From: Romanomermis culicivorax
Lineage: Eukaryota; Nematoda; Enoplea; Mermithida; Mermithidae
NCBI GenBank assembly: GCA_963922205.1
Contig: CAWUHX010000299.1
Location: 124,001 to 188,000, forward strand
Length of the DNA stretch: 64,000 bases
Direction: 5' to 3'
Shown: piece after piece, positions 8,832 to 18,719 of the stretch
Layout: every line of letters starts with the position of its first letter
Position numbering within the stretch: the first letter of the stretch is position 1
The notes under the pieces: generated by a model
Told to the model about the DNA's origin: nothing
The model's database searches: none
Seen by the model: the letters and a program-made list of their open reading frames with translations, nothing else
Position numbers and translations under genes: made by a program

Positions 8832-9266
8832 CTAGACTGATGAAGGGTATAATATTTTTTTCTGATTATGTAATAAAGCTATCGTATCAATATATCGTAA
8901 TCTACTTCCATTGATGTACAAGTTTTGAAATTTACTGCTTTGACTACAACAAGAAAATACGACAGGATTGAAAATATATATTTTGAAACACGCTCCTAAT
9001 TGCATAAATTGTCCGTCATTCTGAGGACAATGTAAAATTTTTTCTACATAACGTAGTAAGGGTATTATATGTAATTTATAATTTTCCCGTAATAATAATT
9101 TCTGATCTGTAACATTTTTTGTGTTTGGTATCGTAAAATCTGTAACATTTACAGGTTCTTCTTCATTTTCATAAAATTGAAAAGGGTATTGTACCCATAC
9201 AATAAAAACAGCTATGAAAAGGATCACAGCGAGAGTGTTTAAAAAAATGTGTTTACTGTATATCAT
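8832..9266 (-). CDS. small membrane-anchored glycoprotein, unknown
   Basis: 144 residues from ATG 9266. An N-terminal hydrophobic segment at about 8-26 follows a short positively charged head, so it is either an uncleaved signal anchor (type II) or a signal peptide. The rest has three N-glycosylation sequons (NVT at 40, NVT at 51, NGS at 119) and four cysteines at 80, 93, 106 and 107. I do not recognise a family. Position between the HMG-like gene and the ATPase is consistent with an accessory or envelope-like product. Confidence 0.55.
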   Translation of the reverse strand: MIYSKHIFLNTLAVILFIAVFIVWVQYPFQFYENEEEPVNVTDFTIPNTKNVTDQKLLLRENYKLHIIPLLRYVEKILHCPQNDGQFMQLGACFKIYIFNPVVFSCCSQSSKFQNLYINGSRLRYIDTIALLHNQKKILYPSSV

Positions 9267-9324
9267 ATCGCTAAAATAATAGGATCCGACTAACCTGTAT
9301 AAAGTTTTTTGTAAAAATGATGAA

Positions 9325-9984
9325 TCATTTAGGTGTATACAAAATCATATGATCATTGTCGGGGAATATATTAGATCTAAGTCGATATTTTTCAGGACAT
9401 GTCTGTGTAAGATCTATTAATAAATAACCGTATGGTTTACTAGTAGCATCCTCATAGGCCTCTATGAAATAATTTGAGGTAGTTGGAAAAATCTGTCGAG
9501 CCAGTGTGCGGACTTGTAATCTATCGCTTGGGTTTTTTAAAAGAATTAAATATTGAGCGTTTATCCTACTCGTACGCATTCCATCAAAAAAGGCATTCTG
9601 AACTATATGTATAATTGATATATTCCAATGATGCGATCCTTTAGTAAAAAGTTGAGTTAAACTTTGATCATTCTTCATCTCTTGCATCATATCATCCATA
9701 ATTAATAATTTAGGTGTATCTTTACTTTTCTGAAGTTCATTCAAATCAGGCGAACCTTGAATAAATTCTACATAAGAACATTTCTGAACTAATTCATCGT
9801 AAGCTTCTTGCCATTCCGAATAACACCAATAAATTTTCACAGGAGCAGGGTGAAGCATTTCTTTAGCAAAAATTACAAGTTTTTTAACAAATTGTGTTTT
9901 TCCTGATTTTGTTGGAGCAGAAACTATACAGTTAAATGGATGTTTCCATATATAAAACTTTTCATCATCATCATCATTTGACAT
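9325..9984 (-). CDS. ATP: genome-packaging ATPase (FtsK/HerA, A32-like)
   Basis: The ATG at 9984 gives 219 residues. Walker A is APTKSGKT (23-30) after PFNCIVS; Walker B is KLLIMDD (92-98). A sensor-like IHIVQNAF and ILLKNPSDRLQVRTLARQIF follow, as in Polinton ATPases. It would drive DNA into preformed capsids. An upstream GTG at 10014 is in frame but would add a cysteine cluster not expected in the family. The gene is intact. It is followed by the membrane glycoprotein gene at 9266. Confidence 0.88.
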   Translation of the reverse strand: MSNDDDDEKFYIWKHPFNCIVSAPTKSGKTQFVKKLVIFAKEMLHPAPVKIYWCYSEWQEAYDELVQKCSYVEFIQGSPDLNELQKSKDTPKLLIMDDMMQEMKNDQSLTQLFTKGSHHWNISIIHIVQNAFFDGMRTSRINAQYLILLKNPSDRLQVRTLARQIFPTTSNYFIEAYEDATSKPYGYLLIDLTQTCPEKYRLRSNIFPDNDHMILYTPK

Positions 9985-10292
9985 CTCTTTTTGACAACAA
10001 CAAAAACCAACCACCTTTTTACTTGAACAATTTTTAAAATGATTTTTATTATTATTTAAAACAAAATGTTACATAATTATCAAAATTACAATATAAAACA
10101 GTGCACATGTAAAACATAAAGATAGATGATTATATAAAATAGAATAGCATTACTGTATGCAAAATATACGCGCAATGTATGTATGAAATTATATAACAAG
10201 CAAATACGTAAGCAATTACATAAGCAATCAAAATATAGCTAATTAAAGCATACAAGCTGTAATGAATGAATGAATGAATGTAAGCAAAACTT
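9985..10292. other. AT-rich intergenic DNA with an (AATG)n run
   Basis: About 10259-10280 is a short AATG tetranucleotide repeat. A hydrophobic open frame at 10130-10372 on the minus strand has no family features and partly overlaps the next gene, so it is not called. Confidence 0.6.
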
Positions 10293-11509
10293 TTACAATT
10301 TACTGTTAATAAAATCGCGTAGTGTTTTGATAACAACAGCATCATCAAAATCATAATGATAACCTTCATCATTAAAACTAGCTACAGTATCCTTAAGAAT
10401 TTTATGACCAGTACTTGTAAGTGGTATACATCTAAATGTGTCAATCATCTGTTTAAAAGCGCGAAGACAGTAATAACCTTGAACTTCACCTATAACATAT
10501 TCAAAGCAGTCAATGATAAGTCCCATCTTTTCATATAAACAATTAACTGTTGGTGTAATTGCGATATTATAAATGGAATTACGAGCTGGACACTGATGAT
10601 CCTCAACAATTCCTACCTCTTTCGCGCAATAACAATCAAAAATACACCCATTAAAGATGTCTTGTATAACTAACTCAGCACATATAATTATAAATAATTT
10701 TTCACCTTTTACTACTTGCTCATCAAAAAACCATGGAATATCTAAACCCGGAACACGTAACTCACAAATACGCTTGGTTTCGGCTTCCAACGAATTGGTA
10801 TCCGACGTTGAATTGTAGTCAGGATCATTGAAACAGTTGATGAAGAGATCATTAATAAACGACGTTTGAACGCTAGCTTCCTTTTGATCTTCACGAGCAT
10901 TGCTTTGTTCTCCGGCGAATTTGTAGCATGAACCCCTTCTTCTTCTTTAATAATTTTCTTATCCGCAGTGACTTCTTCTTCTTTAACGATTTTTGTGGTA
11001 GAACCATCTTTTCCAGCTATGTCGTCATTTTTGTTTGTTTTGCGTTTTATCCCTAATTGGTGATTTACTACTAAAGCGTTGTACTCGTTTGAAATAGCTG
11101 GCGCTATCTCATGTATCATATTGGTCCAGCGCCAAAACTGCTAAAGAATAAAACATTATATATTTTAAAAGAAAGAAAGAAAGAAAGAATTCATATATCA
11201 GCTCACTTCTTTAGATAAACACCATGTCGTTCCATTAAACAAATTGTTAAATCGTACTGTAACCCTGTCCCTCTCAACCAACATCTTATAACCAAGGTTG
11301 ATGCCGCATTGACCTCTATGTGAAAATGTCTTTCCAATAATATTGACATTGCAACCTAGTATACCGTATTGTGGTAAAATGAGCTTGAATATGCGACCGT
11401 ATGCCTCTTTTGTTTTAGGGTCAACATTATGAAAATAAATTGACACCTATCTACCTTCAACCGCTAAAAATAATGCCACGTTTTCGTCTAACATGAACTG
11501 GTGTTCCAT
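10293..11509 (-). pseudogene. PC4-like (p15) DNA-binding protein gene, spliced and broken
   Basis: The reading starts at an ATG at 11509 with good context (AAAATGG). It meets an in-frame TAG at 11449-11447 and continues open to a GTGAGC donor at 11206. The intron 11206-11141 (66 bp, TTCTTTAG, phase 0) contains a GAAA run. The exon from 11140 stays open, but between about 10935 and 10865 the plausible coding frame changes by one base; the downstream frame then runs to 10293. The stretch VERDRVTVRF followed by GTTWCLSKEQF just before the splice, and the helix after it, resemble the PC4/p15 single-strand DNA-binding fold. A charged linker rich in K and E and a cysteine-containing C-terminal domain follow. 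One nonsense codon and one frame break suggest decay, though a missed intron could explain the second. Confidence 0.5.
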
Positions 11510-12310
11510 TTTCGAAAATTCTTGAAGAAATATACCAAAGAGAGAGAGAAAAGAAGCGAGTAGTTTTTGTAGCAACAAAACAGATAAATGTATAAAGTGT
11601 TCAAAATTTTAGAGTAAAAGGAGGCTATAACTATAACAAAATAATCAGGATATATAGCTCATAGATGTAAGAGGAGGAGTTATAAGCATAATAAATATTC
11701 AAGACATATATCCTACAGTACTCTACTATTCTGAAGAGTATATGAGAGGAGGAGCTATGTTCTACAAAAATAGAATAAAATGTGTTTATGTGCTATGGTA
11801 ACCTTTGAGATCAAAGCTAGAAAAATATATGTGTTTTATGTGTTATAGTAATTATCAAGGCCAAAGCTATAGAAGCAATATAGCCAGGTGCGCATGAGTT
11901 ATAAGGGTCTTTAAAGCTTTCCCACATAAAAAGAAAAGATGGTGCAACAGGGTTATAAGCAGCTATTACAGTTACTTTATAGCTTCAAGAATCAAAACAA
12001 AAATACTAGGGTTGTACAGTAAAACAGTTTTTCAACTGGTTTTATCTGGTTATATGCTAATAAAATAAGCTAAAGAAATGATATGGGCACGTGTTCATGA
12101 GTTATAGAGGTTTTTAAAGCTTTCCCATCATAAAAAAGAAAAGTACTACAATAACCTCGTAAACAATAATTAAATCTCTATCATAAAATTAATAGTTTTT
12201 TCTAATTTATATAAATTTTCTATTATTACTGTATAAGTTTTGATGAATAGGTTGTTTTCTATTTTTTTATTTTATAGTTTTTATATTTTCTAGTTTGGAT
12301 AATTTTTATA
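11510..12310. promoter_or_regulatory. divergent intergenic control region with repeated GGAGGAGCTAT-type motifs
   Basis: This gap separates the minus-strand cluster from the plus-strand polymerase. AAAGGAGGCTATA (11617-11629), GAGGAGGAGTTATA (11671-11684) and GAGGAGGAGCTATG (11746-11759) occur at about 55-75 bp spacing, matching the motif upstream of the two-TM gene. No gene is visible. It is the natural place for the main promoters of both arms. Confidence 0.5.
11888..12143. repeat. two imperfect ~52-bp direct repeats
   Basis: GTG(C)GCATGAGTTATA at 11888 and GTGTTCATGAGTTATA at 12091 each begin a copy. Both continue through TTTAAAGCTTTCCCA and end in AAAAGAAAAG (about 11938 and 12143). A second imperfect pair, TGTGTTTATGTGCTATGGTA (11780) and a similar block near 11830, lies just left. 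Confidence 0.75.
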
Positions 12311-12325
12311 ATGAAACCTATTTAC

Positions 12326-12442
12326 GAGGATATCACTTCGGATGAAGATGACATGCCTGTAGAAATTTTAGAAGATATTACTTCGGATGAAGATGACATG
12401 CCTATGGAAATTTTAGAAGATATTACTTCTGATGAAGACGAT
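12326..12442 (+). repeat. 45-bp in-frame tandem repeats encoding acidic 15-residue units
   Basis: Two full copies and a partial third encode EDITSDEDDMP(V/M)EIL. They form a strongly acidic N-terminal extension of the polymerase. The unit length is a multiple of three, so copy number can change without a frameshift. Confidence 0.9.
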
Positions 12443-12987
12443 GAAACAATCGTGAATGAGTCTTCAGAGAATATTACCTCTGAGAAAGAAGAAGAAGAAA
12501 CACTTGATAATAATAATATTTTGGAAGAAGAAGAAGAAGAAGAAGGAACTCTTTTAGATTATGATGATGATGAAGATGATCAATACAAAAGTTATAGGCC
12601 TTACAGTTCTGATGAGGAAGAAATTTACGAAGCAGCTCAAATTGGTGGCGGTGGTGGTGGTGTTGGGGGTAGTGGAGGTGTAACGAATGCATCTTTTGTT
12701 GCAGATGATTTTTTGGAACTAGGTCAACCCAGTACCGTAAATATTAGGCGTTTTAATACCAAAGGTCGCGAGTACTCTGTGAGCTTTGTAATACTGAACA
12801 TATGGATGATTTAAATGCTCAAATAGTGCCAACGTTTCAACGTATAGTAGAGCGAATTTCTGAGAATGTCGCTGATAATGCGTTTATAGGGTTTTCCTTT
12901 GACCATCCAGATTTGATGAAAGGTCGTGTTTTGATACCTTTCAGACCGAAACATGCTTTAACTGGAGATTTGATTGTAAACACTCTT

Positions 12988-13073
12988 AATGCTGTTCTTC
13001 AATCAAATGAGCAAATACAAATTGATAGTCAATGCTGTTCTTCAATCAAATGAGCAAATACAAATTGATAGTC
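12988..13073 (+). repeat. 43-bp tandem duplication disrupting the polymerase frame
   Basis: 12988-13030 and 13031-13073 are identical, starting AATGCTGTTCTTCAATCAAA. AAT also follows the second copy, so the duplication has 3-bp microhomology. Forty-three is not a multiple of three; the frame entering copy 1 and the frame leaving copy 2 encode the same local peptide, which shows that the duplication alone causes the shift. Confidence 0.95.
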
Positions 13074-16000
13074 AATCTACAATTCGTACGATTGTTGTAA
13101 CACCACCTGAGGGTAGCGGTAAGCCAATTAAAATTACTTATGTAAGATTTTATTTTTATTTATTTATTTATTTATTTATTTTAATTTAAGGTATTCACAA
13201 TGCTCATCAATATTTAAAACATAATGATTTTCTAAAAGATAAACGCTGTATTATTCAAATCAACAACACAGATGATTTATGTTTTGCTAGAGCTCTAGTT
13301 GTTGCTAGAGCTTACATTCATAAAAAAGATAGGAATGCTGAGCACAAATGGGAAAGTATTCGAAAGTCAGACAAGTCACATCTGCTGCAAACAAAGGTTG
13401 CTAAAGAACTGATGACCTTGGCAGGATTAGCTAATCATCAAGGAGCTTGCGGTTTTCATCAGTGGGAACAACTGCAAGCTGTTTTATTACCCAATTATCA
13501 AATCAAAGTTTTTAGCAAAGAACGCTTTAAAGATTTAATATTTAGAGGTTAGAGTTTTTTATTTCTCTGTTATTGTGTACGTATTTAGAGTTTTAAGGAC
13601 CTGAAGCAACGCATGTTTTGAATATTTACTACCATGATAACCATTACTCCATCATTACAAAGATGCCTGGATTTTTTGACCGCAGCTACTTTTGTCCTCA
13701 TTGGGATCTGGCCTACAATAACAAAATGGAACACAGATGCAGAAACGTTTGTCCTCTGTGTTACAATACACCCCCATGTAATCAATTTAATGCTCGAAAA
13801 TGCAAACATTGTCTGCGATATTTTAAAAACGATAAGTGTTTTGCTCAACACAAGCTTGTTTTTACTCAAAGAGGTCAATCCAAACGTCAAAAAACAGGTT
13901 TATCTATTTGCGATCGTTTCAAAGTGTGCGAACAATGTGATACACTGGTTCGACGAGCACATTCTAATCCTCATAATTGCGGTTATTTTGAATGCAAAAC
14001 ATGCAAGAAAAGCGTACCTAAAAAAGGTATTAGATATGGTGTAATTATTTTATTTTATTTTATTTTATATGAAAATTTTTATTTTAGATCATTTATGTTT
14101 TATGCAACCTGTTGGTAGCGAGCAAATTGAAGAGGAAGAAGATATATTTGAAACAAATGTTGATGAGGATGAGTGTCTAGATGATAATGAAACAGGAATT
14201 ACTGATAAATGTCCTGTTAATCAAAAATTTGTTTTTTATGATTTTGAGACTACACAGGAAAAAATTCTACGACAAAGCGAATTAGGGGATGTGTTCGAAC
14301 ATGAACCAAATTTATGTGTTGTCCATACTGTATGCGATCAGTGTCGTCAAAAAGAGAGAAATTTTTGCTGCAATACATGCGGTCAACGCGAACGTATTTT
14401 CAAAGGATCTACATGTCTAAATGATTTCTGCGAATACCTTTTTGCAAAAGGTATGAAAAACATTACTGCAATAGCGCATAATTCTCGAGGATTTGATGGA
14501 CAATTTATAATGCAGTTTTTGTATCATAATGGACATCATAAACTACATATCATTAATAAGGGTGAATTAGTAAATTGTTTATAGTTTTTCATTTTCGTCT
14601 ATTTATTTATTTTTAGGTTTAGAGTTGATGTGTATCAAAGTAGGGTCGATAAAAATTATTGATTCTCTGAACTTTCTTCCGATGCCTTTGGCGGCTTTAC
14701 CGAAAACATTTCTAATAAGTGAAATATGTAAAGGATATTTCCCTCATTTCTTTAACAGAAAAGAAAATTACGGATATATTGGCTCATATCCATCACCCAA
14801 TATGTACGGTTACAATGCTATGAAACCTGCGGCTCGTGCCACGTTTCTGGAGTGGTATAATCGAAAGCTTGAAGCAGTAAGTTTGCAAAAGTATGAAGTT
14901 TTGCATTTAAATGCATCATTGTTTAGGGTTGTCAATTTAATTTTGATAATGAGTTAATTGACTACTGTCGTAGCGATGTGCAAGTTTTACGACAATGTTG
15001 TATGAAATTTTGCGATATTTTTATGGAAGAAACAAATGTCGATCCTTTTGAAAATTCAATAACCATTGCTAGTGCTTGCAACTTAGTTTTCCAATGTTTT
15101 TTTTTGAAGCCAGATACTATTGGTGTAATACCATACAAAGGTTATGGTAAAGAAGAAAGACAATCTGTTATAGCTTTAAAATGGTTGAAGTGGTTAGTCC
15201 ATAAAAATGAAAAACTGTATATTCGACATAAACTTAATGGTGGCGAAGTTCAAATTGGAAGATACAGAGTTGATGGTTTATCAGGTAATTTTGTTCAAAT
15301 TTTTGAAATTTTAATATCTATATGTTTGCTCATTAAGACACCACAATTTATGAATTTCACGGTTGTTATTGGCATGCTTGCCCTAAATGTATGAAAAATA
15401 GATATCAATTAACAGCCGATAATAATACAAAAGCAGTCGATGCATATGAGCGCACTTTTAACCGTGTTATGGAACTTCAATCACTCGGTTATAGCGTAGT
15501 CGAAATGTGGGAGTGCCAACTTTTACAACAACTTCACTCAGATCCCGAAATGAAAACATTTTTTGATACAGTCAAAATACCGGAACCTATAAATCCTCGA
15601 GAAGGTAAAATCTTGAATTGTTCTTTTTTATTTTGTCAAAAGTTTTCTTGTTTTAGCTTTCTTTGGCAGTCGCACTAATGCTGTAAAACTGTATCATAAA
15701 ATTAAGTACAATGAAGATGGTACACCTGCAGAAAAGATCAATTATGTAGATGTATGCAGTTTATACCCGTTTGTCAACAAATACGGGAAATACCCTACAG
15801 GTCATCCAAAAATCTTTACTGAAGATTTTGAAGAGGTCAGTTCAACCTCACAACCTTATGAGGGGTTAATCAAGTGTAAGGTTTTACCACCTCCCAAACT
15901 CTTACATCCTGTTTTACCGTATCGACATGGTGGTAAATTATTGTTTCCTTTATGCAAAACTTGCACGCATAATTCACAAAAGACCGCATGCGTGCATAAC

Positions 16001-17229
16001 GACCAAGACAGAGCATTAGACGGTACATGGGTTACGATAGAATTATATAAAGCCTTAGAGAAGGGATATAAGGTATATTGTTACGGTAATGGTTCTTTTT
16101 CTATGTATATTATTTTTTTCAGATCCTCAAGATTTTTGAGGTTTGGCATTATGATAATATTGAGCAATATCATCCAACCAAAAACCCTACTGGTGGTTTA
16201 TTTACTCAATACGTCAATACCTTTATGAAAATGAAACTAGTAAATTTTATATTATGTAAATGTGACAGAATTTGATTGTAATTTTTATAGGAGAGTGAAG
16301 GCTATCCTGCTAAAGCTCAGACAGATAAGCAAAAATGTGAATACAAAATGGAGGTCTACAATCGTGAGAATATTTCATTGGATTCTTCAAAAATTTTAAA
16401 AAAATTCTGGAAAGAGGGCTTTGGCTAAATTAATGCTAAATTCTTTCTGGGGAAAAGTAACTATGCATAGTTTTTTGTATTTCATTTAATTATTTTTATG
16501 TTTTTTTAGTTTGGTCAATGAAACAATATGGATAAGACTGTTATCGACAATGCACCCAAAGAATATTTTGAACTTGTGATGAATGTCGCCAACATTATTA
16601 AGAATGTTAGACTAATCAATGAACAATTGGTGTCAACAACATATTGTCAACATGATGATTTTGCCGAAGTCATGGGAAATACTAACGCTGTTATTGCAGC
16701 TTATACAACGGCTCAAGCTTGATTAAAGTTATATTCTTACATTGAGCGATTAAAAAGTCGAGTATTGTATTTTGACACCGATAGTATTATTTACCTGTCA
16801 ACAGTTGACAAACAACAATATCAAGTACCCACTGGTTGGTGTCTTGGTGAAATGACTGACGAGTTACGTGAATATGGTTCTGGATCTTACATTACCGAAT
16901 TTGTTAGTGGAGGTCCTAAAAATTACGCCTACAGGTTGTACAGTCCCTCTACAGACCAATACCGTCACGTAATCAAAGTCCGCGGCATCACTTTGTCATC
17001 AGATACTATGAAAAAAGTTAATTTTTATTTGCTTCATCGAATGGTTTTTGCTTTTGTAAAAAACAATGGAAAAGAAGAAGTAGATGTACATAGTCTCCGT
17101 ATAGAGCGTCAGCAAGATCGTAAAGTTGTTACTCGTAAAACTTTGAAAAAATTTCGTATAGTATATGATAAACGTATTTTGAAATGTAATTTTTGTACAT
17201 TTCCTTATGGTTGGACTAAATAATTTTAC

Positions 17230-17235
17230 AATAAA
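17230..17235 (+). terminator. polyadenylation signal of the polymerase gene
   Basis: AATAAA begins 7 bases after the TAA stop at 17221-17223. Confidence 0.55.
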
Positions 17236-17295
17236 GTAGAATGTTGCATCGAATTAAAAATTTTTCTTTTTGATATGTAAAGATTTTTTCTTTTT

Positions 17296-18345
17296 TTCTA
17301 CATGCTTTTTACGACTATTTTTTGATCATTTTTATAAAAGACCTTCTTGGTCATTTTTGGCAGAACATCAAACTTTATACGCATGCACCCGTAAGGATAA
17401 TGTTTCATCGCGTAATGACTCTCCCGAGAATTTACTCATTAAACAGACCATTACTGACCAATTTGACCATTTGAGATTGACTTGAACGATCATTCAGGAA
17501 TGGGGCCTCCGAGCATATTTACGCCTGCAGGTGGGGCCCTTTTGTCAAAGGGGGTCCAGGGGCGCAAATTTTTGAAAGGCTTCTTCTGCCCACAGGAGAA
17601 GCCATTTTTACACACGATCGCTTTTTATTTCTTTTCATATTTTGCTCATTTTATGTTTTCCTTTTTCATCTACAGTAACACATCTATTACCCTAATTCCT
17701 CTATTACCATAACAGAAAAATTTACCGTAATTCTACTATTACGGTAACTCAAGAACATGCATTCTTAACCGTACGTCAACTCTCCAAATTTTCTACACGC
17801 TTTTTACGACCTGTTCGTTTGGTCATCTTTCTATAAAAGACCTTATTTGTCCACATGCTTTTTACGGCCAGCTCGCTCTGATCATTTTTATAAAAGACCT
17901 TCTTGGTCATTTTTGGCAGAACATCAAACTTTATACGCATGCACCCGTAAGGATAATGTTTCATCGTGTAATGACTCTCCCGAGATTTTACTCATTAAAC
18001 AGACCATTACTGACCAGATTGACCATTCTGACATTTGTTGACTTGAACGATCGTTCAGAAAATGGGACCTCCGAAATATATTTACACCTGCAGGTGGCAC
18101 CCTTTTGACAAAGGGGGTCCAGGGTGCAAATTTTTGAGGGCTTCCTCTTCCCAGAGGGGAAGCCATTTTTACACACAATCTCTTTTTATTTCTTTTCCAT
18201 TTTTTTGTTCATTTTAGTTTTCCTTTTTGCGTTCATCATTGATTTTCCTTTTCCACCCACAGTAACACATTTATTACCATAATCGAAAAATTACCGTAAT
18301 TCTACTATTACGGTAACTCTAGAACATACATTCTTAACCGTACAA
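17296..18345. repeat. two ~500-bp direct repeats, 556 bp apart
   Basis: A block with ATTTTTATAAAAGACCTTCT starts near 17325 and again at 17881. Both copies continue through CATGCACCCGTAAGGATAAT, GTCAAAGGGGGTCCAGGG-type words and GAAGCCATTTTTACACAC. Each ends in the palindrome TTACCGTAAT-TCTACT-ATTACGGTAA (17722 and 18291) followed by TTCTTAACCGTAC. A third partial head lies at 17788-17848. There is no coding content. It could be a satellite, a solo element or part of the Polinton flank. Confidence 0.8.
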
Positions 18346-18480
18346 CCTATAAATCGACCGTATATGTTTACTGTACGACCTATAAATCGACGAAGAAATT
18401 AACCATATATGTTTACTGTACGACCTGTAAATCCACCAAAAGCCGATTGTATATGTTTACTGTACGACCTATGAATCGGT
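18336..18480. repeat. short tandem repeat of TGTACGACCTATAAATCGAC
   Basis: The words GTATATGTTTACTGTACGAC and CCTATAAATCGAC recur about four times in 150 bp at 38-54 bp spacing. An inverted copy (ATTATAGGTCGTAC) lies near 18493. Confidence 0.8.
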
Positions 18481-18719
18481 CAAAAGTGACAAATTATAGG
18501 TCGTACACAAAAGATAGGAGTATCCTTAAGCGTACGACCTATACGGTCCGGCCTTACTACTCATGGTCTTTGATATGTCTCAATGAAAACTCGAGTTGTG
18601 TTTTGATGAATAATAATTTTGCTTCAGAAGTACTTCAGGTTAAAGCTCATTTCGGATACGCGGATCAGTATTTCTGTATCTTTCTTATGCGCACCCAAAT
18701 CAATGTGACGGTTGAAGTT

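Larger units (their letters stand above)
12311..17223 (+). pseudogene. POLB: protein-primed DNA polymerase B, ten introns, five lesions
   Basis: Domains in order: an acidic repeat N-terminus, a zinc-binding block (CPLCYNTPP...CKHC, ~13755-13850; CEQCD and CKTCKK after it), exonuclease motifs (FVFYDFETT ~14228; AHNSRGFDGQF ~14477), polymerase motif A (DVCSLYPFVNKYG ~15748), motif B (LNSFWGK ~16436) and motif C (YFDTDS ~16768). The end is natural at 17223. Introns, all GT-AG: 13119-13190, 13548-13597, 14027-14087, 14562-14616, 14877-14926, 15285-15337, 15605-15656, 16073-16122, 16240-16290, 16457-16509. Lesions: a frame change near 12785-12800, a 43-bp tandem duplication (12988-13073), a frame break in an A7 run near 16400, TGA at 16519 and TGA at 16720. 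In Polintons this enzyme replicates the element. As it stands no full enzyme can be made. Confidence 0.9.

Noticed and set aside
10130-10372. Minus-strand hydrophobic 80-residue frame
   Set aside because: Low-complexity I/Y/A composition from AT-rich repeats, overlapping a better gene in another frame.
10865-10935. Programmed -1 frameshifting in the PC4-like gene
   Set aside because: The overlap has no XXXYYYZ slippery heptamer in the right phase. A one-base indel or a missed intron is simpler.
12474-12692. Minus-strand frame rich in His and Leu
   Set aside because: It is the antisense shadow of the acidic POLB N-terminus (Glu/Asp codons).
16399-16405. Programmed frameshift at the A7 run in POLB
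   Set aside because: It lies in the conserved motif B region of a gene with four other lesions. Homopolymer indel or sequencing error is more likely.
16519-16722. TGA read as an amino acid (variant code)
   Set aside because: Intact genes in the window, including the MTTP exons, do not contain in-frame TGA, and the proposed MTTP end uses TGA as stop.
1-18345. Polinton terminal inverted repeats
   Set aside because: I compared the first 470 bp with the inverse of 17.2-18.5 kb by eye and found no match. The direct repeats at 17.3-18.3 kb are not inverted relative to the left end.
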